A DNA stretch of 64,000 nt from an uncultured Bacteroidales bacterium. Its GTDB lineage: Bacteria > Bacteroidota > Bacteroidia > Bacteroidales > UBA932. The notes under the pieces are model-generated. The model was not told where the DNA came from. It did no database searches and saw nothing but the letters and a program-made list of their open reading frames with translations. Made by a program: the position numbers and the translations under genes. Below, in pieces: positions 34,342-44,430 of this stretch. The DNA is taken from the NCBI GenBank assembly GCA_944322715.1, contig CALUPT010000003.1, forward strand, positions 1 to 64,000, in the 5' to 3' direction. Position 1 is the stretch's first letter, and each line of letters opens with the position of its first letter.

Positions 34342-37300
34342 ATGTTGAAAAAACTTCTAACAGTGCTGACGGTGATTCTCGGAGGATGTTCTGTGGCCTT
34401 TGCCCAGAATATCACGGTCACCGGTACAGTCACAGACCAGGCGGGCATCCCTGTAATCGGGGCATTCGTCCAGGTCGCCGGGAGCACAACCGGCACCATG
34501 ACGGGAGATGATGGCTCCTACTCTGTCGACGCTCCTGCCGACGGGACCCTGTCGGTCTCCATTATCGGCTACGTGGACAGGCAGGTCCCTGTAAACGGAC
34601 GGAGCTTCATTGACATCGTGCTCGAGGAAGATACGCAGCTTATCGATGAAGTGATAGTAGTGGCATTCGGTACGGCGAAGAAAGAGGCCTTCACAGGTTC
34701 GGCCGCAGTCATCAAGTCCGATGACATATCCAAGAGACAGCAGGCCAATGTGGCCCAGTCCTTGGCCGGAAAAGTCGCCGGAGTCCAGCTGAACACCGCA
34801 TCCGGGCAGCCGGGATCGAGTCCGACTATCCGTATCAGGGGATTCAGTTCGCTTACGGCAGGGAATGACCCTCTCTGGGTAGTGGATGGCATGCCGTATT
34901 CGGGAGACCTGAACAATCTCAATCCAAGCGATATCGAAAGCATCACCGTACTCAAGGATGCTGCATCCAACGCCCTTTATGGGGCAAGGGGCGCGAACGG
35001 TGTGGTAATGGTCACTACCAAGAAGGCCAAATCCAAGGAGGCAGTCATAAACTTTGACGCGAAGTGGGGTGTCAACTCCCGTGCGGCAAGGGACTATGAA
35101 TACATCACCGACCCTGCCCAGTTCTACGAACTCCATTATTCGGCCCTGAAGAACTATTATCTCGACTCCGACATGAGCGCGACCGAGGCACATGCCATGG
35201 CGAACCAGAACCTTACCGCCCCGGCAGGTGAAGGCGGTCTCGGATATCAGGTCTACACGGTTCCTGAAGGCCAGCAGTTCATCGGCACCAACGGGAAAGT
35301 CAATCCTGCCGCGACCATCGGAAGAAGGGTCGTCTATGCCGGCGAGGAATACTACATCCAGCCCGACGACTGGACAAAGGAGGCCTACCGCAATTCCCTC
35401 CGTCAGGAATACAATCTCAGTATCGGCGGATCCGGAGACAAGACTTCGGTCTACGCCTCGCTCGGCTACCTGAACGACCAGGGAATAGTGGACAATTCCG
35501 ACATGGAAAGGATCACTGCCCGCATTAAAATGGACTATGATGCCAAGAAATGGCTGAAAATGGGCGTCAACGCCACATATTCTCGCTTCAGATACAACCA
35601 GGTGGATGACAGCGGCTCGAGTTCGAGCTCGGGAAACATATTCGCCTATACCTCGACCATAGGTCCGATATACCCGCTCTACATGAGAGGCGGGGACGGA
35701 CAGATTCTCTACAACGAGGACGGTATCATGATGTATGACTACGGAAGCTATGCCGGTATGGAAAGGGCACTGTTCACAAACAGCAATGCCGTCTCGGAGA
35801 ACCAGCTGAATACTAACGAGGCCGAGGGCAACGCCTTCAACGGCACAGGCTACTTCGACATTTCGTTCCTGAAGCATTTCAAGTTCACGATAAATGCCGG
35901 CGTATCCCTTGACGAGACCCGCTCCACTTCCATCTACAATCCGTATTTCGGCCAGTTTGCAAGCGAGGAGGGCCTGATTTCCAAGGGACACCAGAGGCAG
36001 CTGGAATTCAACACCCAGCAGATACTGAACTATACCAGGCAGATAGGCAGGCACAATATCAACGCCATGATCGGCCATGAGTACTACAGTGCCACCTCTT
36101 ATGTCCTCTCTGCCAGCAAGAACCACATGCTGACAATGGACAACGATGAGCTTGCCGGAGCCATCATCGACGGACAGAACGCGAATTCATACAGAGGGGA
36201 ATATTTCAACGAAGGATATTTCGCCAGGGTCATGTATGACTGGTCGGACAAATATTTCTTCTCCGCCTCGTTCAGGCGTGATGCCTCGTCGAGATTCCAT
36301 CCGAAGCATCGCTGGGGCAACTTCTGGTCGCTCGGCGCCGCATGGAACATCACCGACGAACCTTTCATGGAAACGACACGCGAATGGCTTGACAATCTCA
36401 AGCTGAAGGCTTCCATAGGTTCCCAGGGTAACGACAACATCGGCAACTTCAGATATCTGGACACCTATATCATCCAGAATGCGAACGGAGAAGTGTCTAC
36501 GGTCTTCTACAGCAAGGGAGCAGAGGACATCACATGGGAGACGAACTCGAACTTCAACACCGGAATCGAATTCGGCTTCCTGAAAGGCCGCATCTACGGA
36601 GGATTCGAGTATTTTCTCCGTACCACCACGGACATGCTCTTCTCGTTCCCTGTCGCACCGTCCATGGGATATTCTTCATACTATGCCAATGTCGGCGACA
36701 TGCGCAACAGCGGTATCGAACTCGAGCTTAACTTCACTCCCGTACGTACCGACAAGTTGCACTGGGACATAAACCTGAATCTGACCCACCTGCGCAACAA
36801 GATCACGATGCTTCCTGAAGAAAGGCGCACCACCGAGGTGGAAGGCTACGAGGGATATGTCAGCGGAGACAGGTTCTACGGTGAAGGGCTTCCGATATAC
36901 ACCTATTATATGCCAAAGTATGCGGGAGTCTCGGCCGAAGGGCTTTCAATGTGGTATATGGATGAAACCGACGATGCGGGAAACCCTACCGGACGCAGGA
37001 TAACGACCACCGAATACGAGGAGGCGGACGACTATCTGTGCGGGAATCCTATTCCGGATCTCTACGGCGGTTTCGGGACGAGCCTCGATTTCTACGGATT
37101 CGATTTCAGCATCGCCTTCACATACCAGATCGGCGGTCTTGCGTACGACTCCGGTTATGCAGCTGCAATGTATTCTCCTGCAAACAGGAGCACGGGAACG
37201 AACTGGCACAAGGATATCCTGAATGCCTGGAGTCCTGCGAATACCTCGTCGGACATTCCGAGACTTCAGTATGCAGACCAGAACCAGAATGCAAGTTCCG

Positions 37301-37545
37301 ACCGTTTCCTTATGGATGCCAGCTTCCTGAATCTCCAGAACATCAATTTCGGCTACACGCTGCCATCCGGACTCACGCGGAAGATAAAACTGGAAAGGGT
37401 GAGATTCTATGTGGCATGCGAGAATGTTTACTACTGGTCAAGAAGAGTCGGATTCGACCCGAGACGGAGCTACGACGGAAGCACCACGCAGGCAGGTTAC
37501 TCTCCTGTAAGGACTATTTCCGGTGGTATAAACATACAATTCTAA
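34342..37545 (+). CDS. SusC/RagA-family TonB-dependent outer-membrane transporter
   Basis: A 1067-aa protein. A signal peptide (MLKKLLTVLTVILGG ... AFAQN) is followed by a carboxypeptidase-regulatory-like domain (VTGTVTDQAGIPVIGAFVQV). The TonB/plug region has IDEVIVVAFGTAKKEAFTGS, IRIRGFSSL and GARGANGVVMVTTKK. A 22-strand barrel ends in GGINIQF, the terminal Phe motif of outer-membrane proteins. With the SusD-like lipoprotein 16 bp downstream it should import a large ligand. Linkage to a protease and absence of glycoside hydrolases point to peptides, like RagAB. The long minus-strand reading inside is a shadow. Confidence 0.95.
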   Translation: MLKKLLTVLTVILGGCSVAFAQNITVTGTVTDQAGIPVIGAFVQVAGSTTGTMTGDDGSYSVDAPADGTLSVSIIGYVDRQVPVNGRSFIDIVLEEDTQLIDEVIVVAFGTAKKEAFTGSAAVIKSDDISKRQQANVAQSLAGKVAGVQLNTASGQPGSSPTIRIRGFSSLTAGNDPLWVVDGMPYSGDLNNLNPSDIESITVLKDAASNALYGARGANGVVMVTTKKAKSKEAVINFDAKWGVNSRAARDYEYITDPAQFYELHYSALKNYYLDSDMSATEAHAMANQNLTAPAGEGGLGYQVYTVPEGQQFIGTNGKVNPAATIGRRVVYAGEEYYIQPDDWTKEAYRNSLRQEYNLSIGGSGDKTSVYASLGYLNDQGIVDNSDMERITARIKMDYDAKKWLKMGVNATYSRFRYNQVDDSGSSSSSGNIFAYTSTIGPIYPLYMRGGDGQILYNEDGIMMYDYGSYAGMERALFTNSNAVSENQLNTNEAEGNAFNGTGYFDISFLKHFKFTINAGVSLDETRSTSIYNPYFGQFASEEGLISKGHQRQLEFNTQQILNYTRQIGRHNINAMIGHEYYSATSYVLSASKNHMLTMDNDELAGAIIDGQNANSYRGEYFNEGYFARVMYDWSDKYFFSASFRRDASSRFHPKHRWGNFWSLGAAWNITDEPFMETTREWLDNLKLKASIGSQGNDNIGNFRYLDTYIIQNANGEVSTVFYSKGAEDITWETNSNFNTGIEFGFLKGRIYGGFEYFLRTTTDMLFSFPVAPSMGYSSYYANVGDMRNSGIELELNFTPVRTDKLHWDINLNLTHLRNKITMLPEERRTTEVEGYEGYVSGDRFYGEGLPIYTYYMPKYAGVSAEGLSMWYMDETDDAGNPTGRRITTTEYEEADDYLCGNPIPDLYGGFGTSLDFYGFDFSIAFTYQIGGLAYDSGYAAAMYSPANRSTGTNWHKDILNAWSPANTSSDIPRLQYADQNQNASSDRFLMDASFLNLQNINFGYTLPSGLTRKIKLERVRFYVACENVYYWSRRVGFDPRRSYDGSTTQAGYSPVRTISGGINIQF

Positions 37546-37560
37546 AGGAGTAATCAGTAT

Positions 37561-39231
37561 ATGAACAATATCTTTAAAACTACGGTTGCAGCCATGTCCG
37601 CATGTCTCCTCCTGAGCGGCTGTATCAAGGAGGCGACTCCTACGGATGTCGTGACCGACAATTATGTATCCCTCGAAACCACGATCAGGGGTATTCCGGC
37701 GGCCCTCGTCCAGGCCGGTTCTGCAGGATATGCCACGCAGGGAGCCGGATGGGACTTCAGCCTGCCCGCAATCCACCTTGCCACGGACTCGATGACCGGC
37801 GACATAATAGTGACCGGCAATACAGGTTACGACTGGTTCACACAGTGGGGGACGAATACGTCACTTGGGTCCGACTATGCAGTCGGGGTCCTTACGTGGG
37901 ACAACTATTACACCTGGATAATGATGGCGAACAGTGTCATAGGCCAGATCGATGCATCAGACCTCTCGGCCGTGGATACCGAGGAAAGGACCTATCTCGG
38001 CTTCGCATACGCCTACAGGGCTATGTTCTATTTCGACCTTGTGAGACTTTATGAAGCCAAGCCGGTCAAAGGCATCGACAAATACGAGGTGCCGGAATCC
38101 ATTCTCGGACTCGGTGTGCCTGTCGTGCTTCCAAGTACCACCGAAGCCCAGGCCAAGAACAATCCCCGGGCTAAGGTCGACGATATCTACAACGACGTGA
38201 TATTCCCTGACCTCGACATGGCGGAACAGCTGCTCGAATCATATTCGGCTCCGGACAAATATACCATCAGCCTTGCATTTGTCTACGGAATGAAGGCACG
38301 CGCATGGCTCGAAAGAGGGACGGCATACGCGGATGCAGGATTGGACTCCGAGTCGAAGGAGGCTTACACCAAGGCTGCGGAGTATGCCCGCAAGGCCATT
38401 ACCTCCAGCGGCCGCACTCCGCTTACGCAGGAACAGTGGGAAGACCCCGACAACGGCTTCAACAACGCCAATTCCAACAATGCCTGGATATGGGGGCTTG
38501 CACTTCCGACCGAGAGCGTTGCCAACCTCTTCTGCTTCACCGCCCACATGAGCTGCGAGAACGCATGGGCGGAATACCATGCCGGAAGAGGAATAAACAG
38601 GAACCTCTATAACAGCATCAGCACAAAGGATTTCCGCAGACATTCATGGCTTGATCCGGACAGGAGCAGCTACAATTACAAGAGCTGCCGCGATGATGCC
38701 CAGGAATATTTCTCGGAGACCCTTGCCGACTATGCGAACATCAAGTTCAGGCCGGCGCAGGGCGCATACGAAAGCTTCGCCACGGGCGGAGCCGCCGACC
38801 ATTGCTGCATGAGGGTGGAGGAGATGTATTTCATAGAGGCCGAGGCGACGGCGCAGGCAGGGGATCTGGCCGAAGGCATCAGGCTGCTCAACGAATTCAT
38901 GAACTCGTACCGCATGATAGACTCCGGAATCTACGACTGCACGGCCCGTTCAGGGAATCTCGACTCGTTCATAAACGAACTTATGCTACAGAAAAGGATA
39001 GAGTTCTGGGGCGAAGGCATAATCATGTACGACATGAAACGCCTTGACATGCCGACAAGGCGGGGTTACGTGGGGACCAACGCCCCGGCTGCCTACAGGC
39101 TGAATGTGGAAGAAGGCAGGGCCCCGTACTGGAATATCGTGATAACCCGCGGTGAGACACAGAACAATCCGGTCATTGCCTCGCAGAACAATCCGGATCC
39201 GTCGGGACTGGTGGAACTGTGGAAAGGATAA
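37561..39231 (+). CDS. SusD/RagB-family surface lipoprotein
   Basis: A 556-aa protein. The lipoprotein signal ends LLLSGCIKE. SusD-like TPR helices are visible (AYAYRAMFYFDLVRLYE, MKARAWLERG, VEEMYFIEAEATAQAG, LMLQKRIEFWGEG). It forms the hinged lid over the SusC-type barrel and contributes to ligand capture. Ligand class cannot be read from sequence. It is co-transcribed with susC, 16 bp downstream. Confidence 0.95.
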   Translation: MNNIFKTTVAAMSACLLLSGCIKEATPTDVVTDNYVSLETTIRGIPAALVQAGSAGYATQGAGWDFSLPAIHLATDSMTGDIIVTGNTGYDWFTQWGTNTSLGSDYAVGVLTWDNYYTWIMMANSVIGQIDASDLSAVDTEERTYLGFAYAYRAMFYFDLVRLYEAKPVKGIDKYEVPESILGLGVPVVLPSTTEAQAKNNPRAKVDDIYNDVIFPDLDMAEQLLESYSAPDKYTISLAFVYGMKARAWLERGTAYADAGLDSESKEAYTKAAEYARKAITSSGRTPLTQEQWEDPDNGFNNANSNNAWIWGLALPTESVANLFCFTAHMSCENAWAEYHAGRGINRNLYNSISTKDFRRHSWLDPDRSSYNYKSCRDDAQEYFSETLADYANIKFRPAQGAYESFATGGAADHCCMRVEEMYFIEAEATAQAGDLAEGIRLLNEFMNSYRMIDSGIYDCTARSGNLDSFINELMLQKRIEFWGEGIIMYDMKRLDMPTRRGYVGTNAPAAYRLNVEEGRAPYWNIVITRGETQNNPVIASQNNPDPSGLVELWKG

Positions 39232-39255
39232 ACCGGCTTAATACAAGACTGCAAT

Positions 39256-41754
39256 ATGAACACAGCAAAGACACTTAAATATATTCTGGCGGTATGCCTG
39301 ACGGCTCTGGCAGCTGCCGGCTGCGTTGAAGAGCCGCTCTATACTCCCGGTGACAAGGAAGACCCGGAGAACTACGGGGTGTATTTCCCGAACCAGAGCA
39401 CTTCGACGGAGCTGGATCTCCTTCCGTCGGAACCGACCGAAGTCTCATACAAGATAAGACGTGCCAGAAGCGAGGATGCGATCCTTGTCCCGGTAGTCGT
39501 TGAGGCAAGTGAGGAAGGGATATTCGAGATAGACCCTATAGTCTTCGGCCCGGGTGAGGAAGAAACTGAATTCAAGATCACTTTCGACAATGCCGAGGAG
39601 GGTAAGGAGTATACCTGCGTCCTCCGCATAGAGGATCCGAAATACGTCTCCCTTTACGGGACCCGTTCCACTACCCTGTCGATTTCCCTCATCAGAGCCG
39701 ACTGGGAGTTGGTCACGGGAAAAGGCGGGGAGACGAAAGGCAAATGGAGGGACAATGTCCTCGGGAATCTTTATGCCCTGAGCAGCGATACCTTCAACCC
39801 TTATCCTGAAATCGAGACCGAGATATACGAAAGGGAGGACAAGCCCGGATTCTACAGGATGAAAGTCTACGGAGAATCTCTCGTAAAGGCTTTCGTAGGG
39901 CAGAATGTCCCTATCAGCTTCACTTCTCGCGATGTATGGACTACGGTGGATGCCACTGATCCGCAGAAAGTATGGATACCGTACCAGTCCACAGGACTTA
40001 CCATGCTTCCTGAAGACGGGGAAATCCGTATAGCATCGAGCGTCGAGGACAATTTCTCGATGGATGCATCGGCAAACCAGTACGGTACTCTCGAAGACGG
40101 AGTGATTACCTTCCCTGCGCAGAGCATCATGATAGAGATGTCCAACAATTCCGGCACCTTCTTCTACGGAAACCGTGATGACATGATGCGTATCACGCTC
40201 CCGGGTGTCGTGCCGAAAGACTACAGCGCATCCCTTTCCAAAGGCAAGCCTGCTGACGGAAAGATAAACATCACCGCCACGTTCGGAGATGATGTCGACG
40301 CTTTCTCCTACAGTATCTTTGAAGGCTCTCTGGATGATGGCGCAGCAAGCCTCCAGGCTCAGGAGATGGATGCTTCAAAGACATTCGATGCCACAATCGA
40401 TGTAGCCGTCACCGGAAATGAAGCGACCATCAAGATCGAGAATCTCGAAAAAGGTACAGGCAAATACACGCTTGTAGGCTGCGTATATGATGAAGACGGA
40501 ATGTTGAGGGACTACAAGTTCATCAACTTCGGCTACATTGCCGCCGGAGATGAGAAGCCTGTCATCCTGACATACGATCTTGAATTCACCAAGGAATTCG
40601 AGGGGCAGGGTCTGAACTCGGACAACTCCGTCAAATTCTATGCATACGGTGAAGACATAGAATCCTTCACATACGGCATATTCCGCTCCTCCCTGCTCAA
40701 GAACAGGGATCTGGATGCAGTCCTTGACGATGAAGGCACGGACTTTACCGATGAGCAGCTCGAAGAGCTCAACGAAGGACATTTCAGCGTACTTCTCAAA
40801 GACCTGAACGGAGGCTGCGACTATACGCTGGTTGTCAGGGCTTCAAACGGATACATTTCGGAGACGGGCACAAAGTCAAAGACCACCACCGGAACATTCG
40901 ATCCGGGCAAGGAGGTGTTCTATTACCAGGACTTCCTGCCTGCAGACCAGCAGCCGACCATCGAAGACCTGACCTCGCATCCATGGAACTACTATGCATT
41001 CAATTTCGCGGAAGAAAATCCTGTCCGCAGGAAGATCGGAGAGGTGACCATCACTATAAATGAAGACATGAGCGAAGATCATATAACCATGCTCAATGTG
41101 GACGGTCTTTCCGGCATCGTCTTCGACGAGGGAGGAACGCTTCCTGCAGGATATATGCCGAACAGCAGCGTCTTCACCGGCTATGAAGGGGCAATCGCCA
41201 TCGCCGCCGATCCGGAGCAGATCAACAAATACCAGGATCAGGATGTGATAGTGGGATACATAAACACCGCCGACCTGTACATCTATTACTCCCAGACATA
41301 TTACATGTTCTTCGGAGCTGTGGCTGACGGTTATCTCTATGCGGTGAGATCTCCTATCTACGAGGAATCCGGCTACTATTTCGACTTCCTCTACACGGGT
41401 TCTGAAAGCGCCCTCTACAGTCTCATGGGAGAAATGATGCTGGTGGATCCGGACAAGGATCTCGGGACACTTCCAAGTGCCGCCCTTGCACGCATCGCTT
41501 CCATCCGCAAGCAGGCGCTCAAGGGATTCAGACCGGACAACTATGTGGAACTTCCGCCCGAGATGATTCCTGCCAAAGGGAACGGGACCGAAAGGCCTGT
41601 CCTGAACCTTGCGGTCGACCCGATACCTGCATCGGCTCCGGAGGCAAGGAAGGCAAAGGCGGAAATGTCCGTGCTTCCGGCAGACAGGTCCGGGACATCA
41701 GGCTCCGGGGAAATGATATGGACCGGGATTGAAGCAGACCGGATAATGAAATGA
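39256..41754 (+). CDS. Large multidomain surface lipoprotein of the SusCD operon
   Basis: An 832-aa protein. The signal peptide ends AAAGCVEEP; acidic residues after Cys fit a surface export signal. The N-terminal part looks like an immunoglobulin-like or BACON-type domain (VYFPNQST, SYKIRRARSED, VLRIEDPKYVSL). Two fibronectin-like units follow (about 310-420 and 430-550; TATFGDDVDAFSYSIFEGSL and VKFYAYGEDIESFTYGIFRSSL are parallel). No catalytic motif is seen. It takes the place of a SusE/F-like binding protein, 24 bp after susD. Role inferred from context. Confidence 0.75.
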   Translation: MNTAKTLKYILAVCLTALAAAGCVEEPLYTPGDKEDPENYGVYFPNQSTSTELDLLPSEPTEVSYKIRRARSEDAILVPVVVEASEEGIFEIDPIVFGPGEEETEFKITFDNAEEGKEYTCVLRIEDPKYVSLYGTRSTTLSISLIRADWELVTGKGGETKGKWRDNVLGNLYALSSDTFNPYPEIETEIYEREDKPGFYRMKVYGESLVKAFVGQNVPISFTSRDVWTTVDATDPQKVWIPYQSTGLTMLPEDGEIRIASSVEDNFSMDASANQYGTLEDGVITFPAQSIMIEMSNNSGTFFYGNRDDMMRITLPGVVPKDYSASLSKGKPADGKINITATFGDDVDAFSYSIFEGSLDDGAASLQAQEMDASKTFDATIDVAVTGNEATIKIENLEKGTGKYTLVGCVYDEDGMLRDYKFINFGYIAAGDEKPVILTYDLEFTKEFEGQGLNSDNSVKFYAYGEDIESFTYGIFRSSLLKNRDLDAVLDDEGTDFTDEQLEELNEGHFSVLLKDLNGGCDYTLVVRASNGYISETGTKSKTTTGTFDPGKEVFYYQDFLPADQQPTIEDLTSHPWNYYAFNFAEENPVRRKIGEVTITINEDMSEDHITMLNVDGLSGIVFDEGGTLPAGYMPNSSVFTGYEGAIAIAADPEQINKYQDQDVIVGYINTADLYIYYSQTYYMFFGAVADGYLYAVRSPIYEESGYYFDFLYTGSESALYSLMGEMMLVDPDKDLGTLPSAALARIASIRKQALKGFRPDNYVELPPEMIPAKGNGTERPVLNLAVDPIPASAPEARKAKAEMSVLPADRSGTSGSGEMIWTGIEADRIMK

Positions 41755-41779
41755 AACATCACTCAAACGGGATACAGAT

Positions 41780-43822
41780 ATGAAATATATGAACAGACTT
41801 CTGGCGCTCGCCCTTATCATGCTCGCTTCCTGTACGGCAGAGAACCTGCCTGAACCGGAAGCAGGCAATGGCAGGTACGTGTCAGAAAAGATATGCAATA
41901 CATCCGACAATGCCGTAAAGGGAAAGATCATCGCCAAGTTCAGTGAAGAGGCGGTTCCTTACGTCGAAGCCGCCGTTGCCAGAGGTGTGGCGACAAAGTC
42001 GGGCTCCGGGGCTGCCGCGCAGTCCGGCATCGAGGCTCTCGATGAAATACTGGAAGAGATAGATGCAATCTCCATAAAAAGGGTATTCCCTGTTTCGGAA
42101 CGCTTTGAAGGGAATACTCGCAAGGCAGGTCTGCACAGGTGGTACAGTTTCACCTTCAGTGAAGAGCAGGATCTGGATGAGGCGGCAGAAATGCTCGCTT
42201 CCGTGGCTGAGATTTCCACAATCCAGTTCAATTCCACTTTCAGCCCTTCATTCTCACAGAAGGCCATTCCTCTGCCAGCCGGCGCGGCACCTGCAGTGAC
42301 GCGCTCGATAGTCCGTGCGGATTTCAATGATCCGGAACTCCTCTGGCAGTGGCACTATATCAACAACGGAGACCTGGCCGTCTCCCAGACTGCCAGACCG
42401 GGGGCAGACATAAATGTCGCGGAAGCCTGGAAACTGACAGCCGGCGACAGCAGGATCATTGTCGCAGTCGTGGACGAGGGTGTCAAGTACACCCATCCTG
42501 ATCTCGCTGCGAACATGTGGACGAACCCCGAGCCATCCGAGGAATATGACAGGCAGGACATCCACGGCTGGAACTTCATCGATGACGGGCCTATCACCTG
42601 GGACAAGGAAGGCAAGGACCAGTACGGACAGGAGACCAGCGACTCCGGGCACGGGACGCACGTAGCCGGCACAGTGGCGGCCGTTAACAACAACGCTCTC
42701 GGAGTGGCAGGAGTCGCCGGCGGTACCGGCAAAGGCGACGGGGTACGCATCATGTCATGCCAGATATTCTCGAAAGGACTGGGTACCAACGATGAAGCCA
42801 TCTGCAATGCCATTAAATATGCGGCTGACCACGGCGCGTCCATAATCCAGTGCTCATATGGTAATAATGACACGGCAGTCACTTCCGAAAGGGATTACAG
42901 GAAGAAATCCCCTCTCGAGAGGGAAGCCCTCGACTATTTCATGTCGCCGGCCTCATCTCCCGAAGGAGGAAACACATCCGATGTCTTCGCTGACGGAGGC
43001 GGGATAGCCATATACGCGGCCGGAAATGACGGGCTGTCGCACTCCAATTTCCCTGGAGGCTACAACGACTGCATTTCCGTCACCGCAGTAGGTCCTGACG
43101 GCCTTCCGGCCTATTACACCTGCTACGGACCGGGCTGCAACATCGCCGCTCCGGGCGGTGAAGCCACCGGTCACAGCGGAGGCGAAAGGGCCGGAATCCT
43201 CTCCACTCTCGTGTCAGAGATAAGCGGTTCCGACTACGGTTACATGCAGGGAACTTCAATGGCATGTCCGCATGTTTCGGGTGTGGCTGCCCTCGGCCTT
43301 TCATACGCATTGAAGAAGGACAGGAAATTCACCCGCGAGGAATTCACTTCGATGCTCCTCACATCCGTAAACGATATCGAGTCACGGCTTGAAGGGACCA
43401 AGAAGACAGGCCAGACCATATATCTGGAAGACTATCAGGGCAAAATGGGTTCCGGGCTCATCGATGCATACCAGCTTCTCATGCAGATAGAGGGTACGCC
43501 ATGCCTCAGAGTCCCTGTGGATGAACTTCAGATGATTCCTCTGACCCAGTATTTCGGCGGCTCTGCGGAAAACCTGACATACAGGAGTCTGGAGATTTCG
43601 GATGAGGACATGGAAAAACTCGGCATGCCTGCCAAGCCTGAAATGTCTGACGGCAAGCTCATGATAAGGTGCAACAAGCCGGGCGTGGCCCATATCACCA
43701 TCTCTGCAATAGCCGGCGGGAAAAGGCCTGGCACGGATACTGTCATGGGCGGTATCGAGGTCACCAAGGAATTCGCCATAATCGCCCGCGGTACGGCCGG
43801 CATGGATGACGGATGGTTATAA
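41780..43822 (+). CDS. Subtilisin-like serine protease (S8), lipoprotein
   Basis: A 680-aa protein. The lipoprotein signal (LALIMLASCTAE) is followed by an inhibitor-like propeptide (GKIIAKFSEEAVPY ... RVFPVSERFEGNTRKAGLHRWYSFTF). The S8 catalytic triad is visible: Asp in VAVVDEGVKYTHPD, His in GHGTHVAGTVAAV, Ser in GTSMACPHVSGVAA, plus the oxyanion Asn region AAGNDG. A C-terminal ~150-residue beta domain ends the protein. It is likely tethered to the outer membrane and cleaves proteins whose peptides enter through the adjacent SusCD pair. The D-E-G motif in place of D-T/S-G is a known variant in Bacteroidota. Confidence 0.93.
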   Translation: MKYMNRLLALALIMLASCTAENLPEPEAGNGRYVSEKICNTSDNAVKGKIIAKFSEEAVPYVEAAVARGVATKSGSGAAAQSGIEALDEILEEIDAISIKRVFPVSERFEGNTRKAGLHRWYSFTFSEEQDLDEAAEMLASVAEISTIQFNSTFSPSFSQKAIPLPAGAAPAVTRSIVRADFNDPELLWQWHYINNGDLAVSQTARPGADINVAEAWKLTAGDSRIIVAVVDEGVKYTHPDLAANMWTNPEPSEEYDRQDIHGWNFIDDGPITWDKEGKDQYGQETSDSGHGTHVAGTVAAVNNNALGVAGVAGGTGKGDGVRIMSCQIFSKGLGTNDEAICNAIKYAADHGASIIQCSYGNNDTAVTSERDYRKKSPLEREALDYFMSPASSPEGGNTSDVFADGGGIAIYAAGNDGLSHSNFPGGYNDCISVTAVGPDGLPAYYTCYGPGCNIAAPGGEATGHSGGERAGILSTLVSEISGSDYGYMQGTSMACPHVSGVAALGLSYALKKDRKFTREEFTSMLLTSVNDIESRLEGTKKTGQTIYLEDYQGKMGSGLIDAYQLLMQIEGTPCLRVPVDELQMIPLTQYFGGSAENLTYRSLEISDEDMEKLGMPAKPEMSDGKLMIRCNKPGVAHITISAIAGGKRPGTDTVMGGIEVTKEFAIIARGTAGMDDGWL

Positions 43823-43838
43823 ACGCTTTATTCTGGAA

Positions 43839-44309
43839 ATGATGAAAAGATACATTTATATTCTGCTGGCAGCCATATCGGCATTTGTCCTGTACGGCTG
43901 TTCGAAGGAGGAAGCTCCGCTTCCGGTAGACAAGGGACTTGCAGGAGAATGGGTGCTGTCTTCATGGAACGGGACGGCTCCCGGTGAGGATTTCAGCGTC
44001 TACATGGCCATAAGGGAAGACGGGACCTTCGATATTTTCGAGAAAGTGGTGACTCCCGTATATGTCAGGTATTCCGGTACATTCACTGCTGACGGGACCA
44101 CTTTTTCAGGGACTTACAACGATGGAAGGCCGCTCAATGCCACATATGGATACGAACTCGGTGATGACGGGAACTCCCTGACCATGACTGCATCAGGTTC
44201 GGTGGAGGACGTTTGCGTCTACACGAGGACCGACATACCGGACGATGTCCTTTCGGCATCCGAAGCAGGCGGCACGAAGTCCGGAACGGATATCCCGAGA
44301 TTCCTGTAG
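43839..44309 (+). CDS. Small lipocalin-like lipoprotein
   Basis: About 156 aa from MMKRYIYILLAAISAF (ATG 43839 or 43842). The signal peptide ends VLYGCSKEE; SKEE directly at the Cys is a good surface export signal. The body (LAGEWVLSSWNG, REDGTFDIFEK, YSGTFTADGTTFSGTYNDG, LTMTA) has the pattern of Bacteroidales lipocalin-like domains, small beta barrels that bind hydrophobic or small ligands. Last gene of the operon, overlapping nothing if these starts are used. Confidence 0.8.
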   Translation: MMKRYIYILLAAISAFVLYGCSKEEAPLPVDKGLAGEWVLSSWNGTAPGEDFSVYMAIREDGTFDIFEKVVTPVYVRYSGTFTADGTTFSGTYNDGRPLNATYGYELGDDGNSLTMTASGSVEDVCVYTRTDIPDDVLSASEAGGTKSGTDIPRFL

Positions 44310-44364
44310 GCCGCGGACATGCGATTCTGAAGACGGGTCTGATTTTCCCGTCATTACAGACATT

Positions 44365-44394
44365 CTCCCGTAGAATTTTATGATTTTACGGGAG
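44365..44394 (+). terminator. Intrinsic terminator after the protease operon
   Basis: CTCCCGTA (44365-44372) pairs with TACGGGAG (44387-44394), followed by TTATTCTTATTTTT. Confidence 0.75.
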
Positions 44395-44401
44395 TTATTC
44401 T

Positions 44402-44409
44402 TATTTTTG
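44402..44409 (+). promoter_or_regulatory. -7 element of lysS
   Basis: TATTTTTG fits TAnnTTTG and lies 22 bases before the lysS ATG; it overlaps the T tract of the preceding terminator. The -33 region is not clear. Confidence 0.5.
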
Positions 44410-44430
44410 TGGGCTAAATGAAATATTGCG

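Noticed and set aside
34357..36126. 589-codon minus-strand reading inside susC
   Set aside because: Antisense shadow of a complete TonB-dependent transporter; no motif or promoter.
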